A stretch of 35,984 bases of DNA from Ruminiclostridium sp. (GTDB lineage: Bacteria > Bacillota > Clostridia > Oscillospirales > Ruminococcaceae), in assembly GCA_024682455.1 (NCBI GenBank), contig JAIKZF010000050.1:1-35984 (forward strand), written 5' to 3'. The stretch's first letter is position 1. The number at the start of each line of letters is the position of its first letter. Below the pieces are notes generated by a model, which did no database searches, was not told the DNA's origin, and saw only the letters and a program-made list of their open reading frames with translations. Below, piece after piece: positions 31,853-35,984 of the stretch. Made by a program: the position numbers and the translations under genes.

Positions 31853-33229
31853 TCATCTTATGACTATATCGCCGTCCTCGTTGACAGCCACGGTGCCGGG
31901 ACCCGACTTGGTGGTGACGACGAACTGGGAGTTGTTGATGCGGAACGTGACTCCCGGAAATACCGCGCGTTTCAGTTTAACGCACAGGTCGTTGGAATTC
32001 TCTATCTCGTGCTCTATGTCCGAAATGCGGTCGTGGGTCTCCTTGATGAGCCCCATGTGACCGAACTTCGCCTTGATCGAGCGTTTCAGCATCTCGTCCC
32101 TCTCGGGCGGCAGCGGAGCGATCTTTTTCTGCTGTTGGAGAGTGGTGCATACGAGCTCCAGCTGCTGGAGCTGCGCTTCATATTCCTTAAGCTTCTTTTT
32201 CAGCTCGCCGCATTCCTCCGCCAGCACCGCGATGTTTCCGAGTATGATCTGCGTTCTCACGTACGAATCGGAGCCTATGTAGTTTACCTCTATATCCGAG
32301 AGGCAGGTATACTTGCCTCCCACTATGACGGACTTTCCTCCCTGCACCAGCATGGGTCCCTCGCAGTAAACCGTGCAGCCGATGAAGCTCTGCGCCTTGA
32401 GGGTGCCGCCGCAGTTTATGACCGAGTTCTCGCCGAAGTTTACGGAGATATCGCCCTTTGCGGTCACGTTCGAGCTCACGAAGCCCAGTCTGCCGCTGAT
32501 ATTGCCCTCGGCCTCGATAGTCGCGCCGGTGACGTTGCCTGCCACGGACACATTGCCCGCCGACTTTATGAAGAAGCCCTCGTTCACATTGCCCTTGATG
32601 ATGACGTCGCCGATGAAGTCGATATTTCCCACGGACAGATCCACATCGCCGGAGACCACGATCTCCTTGTCCACGACAAAGTGATCCTTGTTCCAGCGCA
32701 GGTTGCCCGAAATGGCGGTAACAAGGTGCTTTCCGTCCTCGGTAACTGCGATGCCGTTGCCGACGGAGAACTTTGCGGGCTTGCCGGGGTACTGGGGTAT
32801 CTGTATGCCGCGGATATCCCTGCCCGGGGTGCCCTGGGTCTCGGGGAAGATATCGGCGACTATGACATTCTGCTTGATGTTCTGGATAAGCCCGAGGTCC
32901 TTGAAGTCCACGTTGCCGAACTCGTCCGCTTTCATCTGCGCACCGCTCTTGCGCTCGAAGTGATACACCAGGTAGCCGTTTCTGCCGTCGACGGGAGGGT
33001 CGCCATTCGCGATCTGAACGCTCAGGCTGTTATCGCTGAAAGCTGCCTTAAAGGCTTCCTCATCGACATTGTACCTTATGCCCTTCATTGCCATATCCTG
33101 GCGCACCTCGGCCTCGGTAACGGGTCTGCCTCCGTTCTTGGGCTGAGTCACGCTCAGTCGTGCTGTCATGAATTTTTCGTCTATTTCGATCAGGAAGCTG
33201 CCGTTGATAGGGTCTGCCATAGTGATCAT
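31853..33229 (-). CDS. FapA/DUF342 family polymer-like protein
   Basis: 458 aa. The N-terminal domain (about 1-150) and the TPGRDIRG motif are typical of DUF342 (FapA, flagellar assembly protein A). The middle (about 165-330) is a right-handed beta-helix with regular repeats: VVSGDVDLSVGNIDFIGDV, IKGNVNEGFFIKSAGNVSV, GNISGRLGF. A coiled coil (about 340-415) follows, and a small C-terminal domain. No flagellar gene is nearby, so the FapA name should not be read as function; it may be a scaffold. Starts at 33229 or at the ATG three codons later are both possible. Confidence 0.85.
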   Translation of the reverse strand: MITMADPINGSFLIEIDEKFMTARLSVTQPKNGGRPVTEAEVRQDMAMKGIRYNVDEEAFKAAFSDNSLSVQIANGDPPVDGRNGYLVYHFERKSGAQMKADEFGNVDFKDLGLIQNIKQNVIVADIFPETQGTPGRDIRGIQIPQYPGKPAKFSVGNGIAVTEDGKHLVTAISGNLRWNKDHFVVDKEIVVSGDVDLSVGNIDFIGDVIIKGNVNEGFFIKSAGNVSVAGNVTGATIEAEGNISGRLGFVSSNVTAKGDISVNFGENSVINCGGTLKAQSFIGCTVYCEGPMLVQGGKSVIVGGKYTCLSDIEVNYIGSDSYVRTQIILGNIAVLAEECGELKKKLKEYEAQLQQLELVCTTLQQQKKIAPLPPERDEMLKRSIKAKFGHMGLIKETHDRISDIEHEIENSNDLCVKLKRAVFPGVTFRINNSQFVVTTKSGPGTVAVNEDGDIVIR

Positions 33230-33295
33230 CTCTTTTCTTTGCAGGAAATTGATTTATTCCGCGCTTCTTTGACGCAGAGCATATCATATCATCTT

Positions 33296-33301
33296 ATTAT
33301 A
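33296..33301 (-). promoter_or_regulatory. Extended -10 promoter of the FapA operon
   Basis: The minus strand carries TGATATAAT, an extended -10 box, about 67 bases before the FapA start, with only a poor -35 region. The surrounding 180-bp gap (33230-33411) is AT-rich and also holds the palindrome AATTATTTCAATAATT (33326-33341). Confidence 0.6.
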
Positions 33302-33411
33302 TCACATTCCGCGAAAATTTTCCACAATTATTTCAATAATTTTCGTCGAACAATGTAAAAATATCGAAACTCAAATTGAGCATTTTCACAACAAAAATTT
33401 TACGATAAGTT

Positions 33412-35799
33412 TCAGATCTTTGTTATTTTCGCGAACGCAGCGGCGAGTTTCTTGGTTCCGCCCTCGTCGAAGCTGATCTCAAGCAGGGTGTCGTTGCCCA
33501 TGGGCGTAGCCGTGAGCACGGTGCCGTCGCCGAACTTCCTGTGATTTATGCGGTCGCCCGCCGAAAAGCTCTGGCTGCCTGCCGCGGGAGCCTTTGCCTG
33601 GGAAGCCGCGCGCTCCTGAAGATAATTGGATTGCTTTCTGCCGCCGTATGTGCGCTCGGACAGACCCGACGCCGTTCCGAAGCCGCTATCAGCGGGCGCT
33701 GTACGCTTTGCCTTATCCTTGTTTTCCATATATTCCTCCGGTATTTCATCTATAAATCTTGATCTCTTGTTATGCTGAGTCTGACCGTACAGCAGTCTCG
33801 ACTCGGCTGTGGTTATGTAAAGTCTGCGCTTGGCGCGGGTTATCGCCACATAGCACAGGCGTCTGTCCTCCTCCAGCTCCATGGGGTCTCCGAAGCTGCG
33901 GTAGCTCGGGAAGATGCCCTCCTCCGCGCCGATGATGTAGACGTTCGTGAATTCGAGGCCCTTCGCCGCGTGCATGGTCATCAGCGTGACCTTGTCCGTC
34001 GAGGTGTCGTAGCTGTCGAGGTCGGATATCAGAGCTACCTGCTCCAGAAAATCGAACAGGGTGTGGCTCTCGTTCTCCTCACAGAACGTTATCATCGAGG
34101 ACTTAAGCTCCTGTATGTTTTCCAGCCTTCCCATGCCCTCGTCGCCCTGGGTCAGCAGCATATCCCGGTACCCCGAGCTTTCGAGCACGTCGTCCAGTAT
34201 TTCCGTGATATCGCGCTCCTCGGCGGTATCTATAAGCTCCCGGAACATCGAAGCCACGGGCTTGAAGGCCTTTGCCTTCTTTGCGGTCGAGGCGAACTCC
34301 TCACAGCGCTCCATGACCTCTATCGGGCTTATCCCGAGCGTGAGCGATATGCGCTCGACCTCAGCCCACGAGGCGTCGCCTATGCCGCGCTTCGGCTCGT
34401 TTATCACCCTCGCAAGGCGCACGGTGTCGAAGGGGTTGCAAATCACGCTCAGGTACGCGATCATGTCGCGTATCTCCTTGCGCTCGTAGAACTTCGTGCC
34501 GCCGACTATCTTGTGCGGTATGCCCGCCTTGCCGAGAGCAAGCTCTATGCTTCTCGACTGGGCGTTGTTGCGGTAGAGCACGGCGTTGTCCGCGTAGGCG
34601 CTGCCCTCGTCCTTGTTCCTCAGTATCTCGTTCGCCACAAAAGCCGCCTCAAGCTGCTCGTCCGGGAACCGCAGCACCTTGATCCTCTCGCCCTCGCCGA
34701 GATCCGACCAGAGCTTCTTCTCCTTATGCTGTGTGTTGTTGCGGATAACGGCGTTCGCGGCGTTAAGTATGTTGGAGGTCGAGCGGTAATTCTGTTCGAG
34801 CTTTACGACCTCGCTGTCAAATTCCTTCTCAAAGGACAGGATATTCTCGATAGTCGCGCCTCTGAAACGGTAGATCGACTGATCCTCGTCGCCCACAACG
34901 CAAAGATTCCCCGAGCCTCCCGCCAGCAGCTTCACGAGCTCGTACTGCGCACTGTTGGTGTCCTGATACTCGTCAACCATTATGTAATCGAAGCGGTCCT
35001 GCCAGTACGCGAGGGTATCCGGGTCCGCCTTAAGCGCCTCGACGGTCTTCATTATTATATCGTCGAAGTCGAGAGCGTTCGCTGCTTTCAGGCGGTTCTG
35101 ATACTCGCGGTAGATGTCGCGCACCGCCCCGAGCATGAAGTCCTTCTTCCCGGACGCGTCGGCGGCGCTGAACCTTTCGGGCGTTATCAGCTTATCCTTC
35201 GCGCGGGATATGATGTTCATGACATTCTTGGGGTCGAAGGTCTTGTCCGAGAGGTTCAGCGTTTTCAGGACGTCTTTGATGATGCGCTTGCAGTCGTCGG
35301 TGTCGTAGATCACGAAATTGCTCTCATAACCTACCGCGCCGATGCTGCGGCGCAGTATACGCACGCAGGCGGAGTGGAAGGTCGACGCCCACACCTCCGC
35401 GGCGGGAGCGTTCATAGCCGCGAGGCGCTCTTTCAGCTCGCCGGCTGCCTTATTGGTAAAGGTCACAGCCAGTATCTTCCACGGTATCGCGCGGTCATGC
35501 CCCATAAGCAGAGACAGGCGCTCGGCGACATCGGGGGTGTTTTCGTATTTCCCGTCCGCGTAATCGCTGAGGAAGCCCCGCTCCTCATCGCTGAGGGTCG
35601 GCTCCCACTCGCTCGTGTACGCGTCTCCGAACAGCAGCAGGTTCGCTATGCGGTTGCACAGCACCGTGGTCTTGCCGCTGCCCGCTCCCGCGATTATAAG
35701 CACCGCGCCTTTCGTTTTGAATATCGCCTTTTTCTGCATATCGTTGGAGCGTGAGAAGAATCTCTCCAGCACTCTTTTCTTCAGTTCCCTGTATCCCAT
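33412..35799 (-). CDS. pcrA: ATP-dependent DNA helicase PcrA/UvrD
   Basis: A 3'-5' superfamily 1 helicase for repair and replication. 795 aa: Walker A AGAGSGKT at 37-44, motif Ia AVTFTNKAA, motif II DEYQDTN, motif III GDEDQSIYRFRGA, motif IV QNYRSTSNIL, motif V TMHAAKGLEF and motif VI CYVAITRAKRRLY. The C-terminal 55 residues form the Tudor-like domain of PcrA (GDRINHRKFGDGTV) that contacts RNA polymerase in Bacillus. An insert of about 40 acidic residues follows motif I (SEWEPTLSDEE). I start at ATG 35799 (AAAGGAT upstream); the frame to 35862 is not family-like. Confidence 0.95.
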   Translation of the reverse strand: MGYRELKKRVLERFFSRSNDMQKKAIFKTKGAVLIIAGAGSGKTTVLCNRIANLLLFGDAYTSEWEPTLSDEERGFLSDYADGKYENTPDVAERLSLLMGHDRAIPWKILAVTFTNKAAGELKERLAAMNAPAAEVWASTFHSACVRILRRSIGAVGYESNFVIYDTDDCKRIIKDVLKTLNLSDKTFDPKNVMNIISRAKDKLITPERFSAADASGKKDFMLGAVRDIYREYQNRLKAANALDFDDIIMKTVEALKADPDTLAYWQDRFDYIMVDEYQDTNSAQYELVKLLAGGSGNLCVVGDEDQSIYRFRGATIENILSFEKEFDSEVVKLEQNYRSTSNILNAANAVIRNNTQHKEKKLWSDLGEGERIKVLRFPDEQLEAAFVANEILRNKDEGSAYADNAVLYRNNAQSRSIELALGKAGIPHKIVGGTKFYERKEIRDMIAYLSVICNPFDTVRLARVINEPKRGIGDASWAEVERISLTLGISPIEVMERCEEFASTAKKAKAFKPVASMFRELIDTAEERDITEILDDVLESSGYRDMLLTQGDEGMGRLENIQELKSSMITFCEENESHTLFDFLEQVALISDLDSYDTSTDKVTLMTMHAAKGLEFTNVYIIGAEEGIFPSYRSFGDPMELEEDRRLCYVAITRAKRRLYITTAESRLLYGQTQHNKRSRFIDEIPEEYMENKDKAKRTAPADSGFGTASGLSERTYGGRKQSNYLQERAASQAKAPAAGSQSFSAGDRINHRKFGDGTVLTATPMGNDTLLEISFDEGGTKKLAAAFAKITKI

Positions 35800-35820
35800 A
35801 AATATCCTTTCGAGTCTGTT

Positions 35821-35878
35821 TTTTCCGTATAAAAAATAAAACAATACAAACCTTACGCGCATTTTCGGCGCGTAAGGT
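35821..35878 (-). terminator. Terminator upstream of pcrA
   Basis: ACCTTACGCGC (35850-35860) pairs with GCGCGTAAGGT (35868-35878); on the minus strand it is followed by TTGTATTGTTTTATTTTTT. It probably ends a minus-strand gene beyond the right edge, or attenuates transcription into pcrA. Confidence 0.7.
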
Positions 35879-35902
35879 CAATACTATTTACCGTGTTTTT
35901 GT

Positions 35903-35939
35903 CGGCTGCGATGTTCTGAACATCAGAACATCGCAGCCG
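35903..35939. other. Perfect 17-bp hairpin
   Basis: CGGCTGCGATGTTCTGA (35903-35919) pairs without mismatch with 35923-35939, leaving the loop ACA. On the plus strand it is followed by TATTATTATT, not a full T-tract, and on the minus strand by ACAAAAACAC. It could be a weak plus-strand terminator. A further GC hairpin (GCGGGGGC/GCCCCCGC) starts at 35950. Confidence 0.55.
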
Positions 35940-35984
35940 TATTATTATTGCGGGGGCTTTCCGCTCGCCCCCGCGCCCCTTCGG

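Noticed and set aside
31103-33358. 751-residue plus-strand ORF opposite FapA and the ABC ATPase
   Set aside because: It is an antisense shadow caused by codon bias; the minus-strand genes have clear domains and ribosome binding sites, and this frame shows no motif.
33772-35754. 660-residue plus-strand ORF opposite pcrA
   Set aside because: Antisense shadow of a conserved helicase.

Overview
The window looks like chromosome of a Gram-positive gut Clostridia, most likely Ruminococcus-like (Oscillospiraceae). The reasons are AGGAGG-type ribosome binding sites, near-consensus TTGACA-N17-TATAAT promoters in short AT-rich gaps, a moderately GC-rich coding bias, FabK as the only enoyl-ACP reductase in the cluster, a Firmicutes-type rpmH-rnpA-yidD-yidC-jag block, and SpoIIE/STAS, GGDEF and HDOD signalling genes. 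Taxonomy is inferred; no rRNA is present.

Layout. 1-1090: the tail of an alpha/beta hydrolase, a bidirectional terminator, a small hypothetical gene and a lipoprotein. 1163-4829 (minus): fabD, then a repeat, then aroE-aroK-amidohydrolase, the last three joined by ATGA overlaps. 4860-5121: the divergent fab control region. 5122-13578 (plus): an almost complete type II fatty acid synthesis and acetyl-CoA carboxylase operon, fabH-fabK-fabG-fabF-accB-fabZ-accC-accD-accA, followed by acpP with its own promoter and terminator. 13641-14882: two copies of a dispersed 3'-end repeat flank a sugar O-acetyltransferase gene.

14888-23944 (minus) is the most unusual part. One promoter and a structured leader of about 200 nt precede five closely spaced genes: a Cache-HAMP-SpoIIE phosphatase, a STAS anti-anti-sigma-like protein, a lone A-T-C nonribosomal peptide synthetase module, a double-zinc-ribbon protein of unknown function and a soluble diguanylate cyclase. 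No anti-sigma kinase, sigma factor, thioesterase, PPTase or transporter is seen. The STAS gene carries an in-frame TAA at codon 80 of what would otherwise be a 103-codon gene. This is my candidate for an undescribed system: a partner-switching module and c-di-GMP synthesis coupled to a small amide-forming NRPS.

24056-26393: a secreted protein with a C-terminal DnaJ-type zinc finger and its own promoter and leader, then tRNA-Gln(TTG). 26394-29816: jag, yidC, yidD, rnpA and rpmH, transcribed from a consensus promoter; yidC probably starts at an ATT codon. 29869-33301: FapA/DUF342, a lone ABC ATPase and a degenerate EAL-HDOD protein in one operon. 33412-35799: the PcrA/UvrD helicase, preceded by hairpins.

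The fab/acc genes together make malonyl-CoA and elongate acyl-ACP. The rpmH block serves ribosome, tRNA-processing and membrane-insertion functions. All assignments come from reading motifs by eye; no database search was run.
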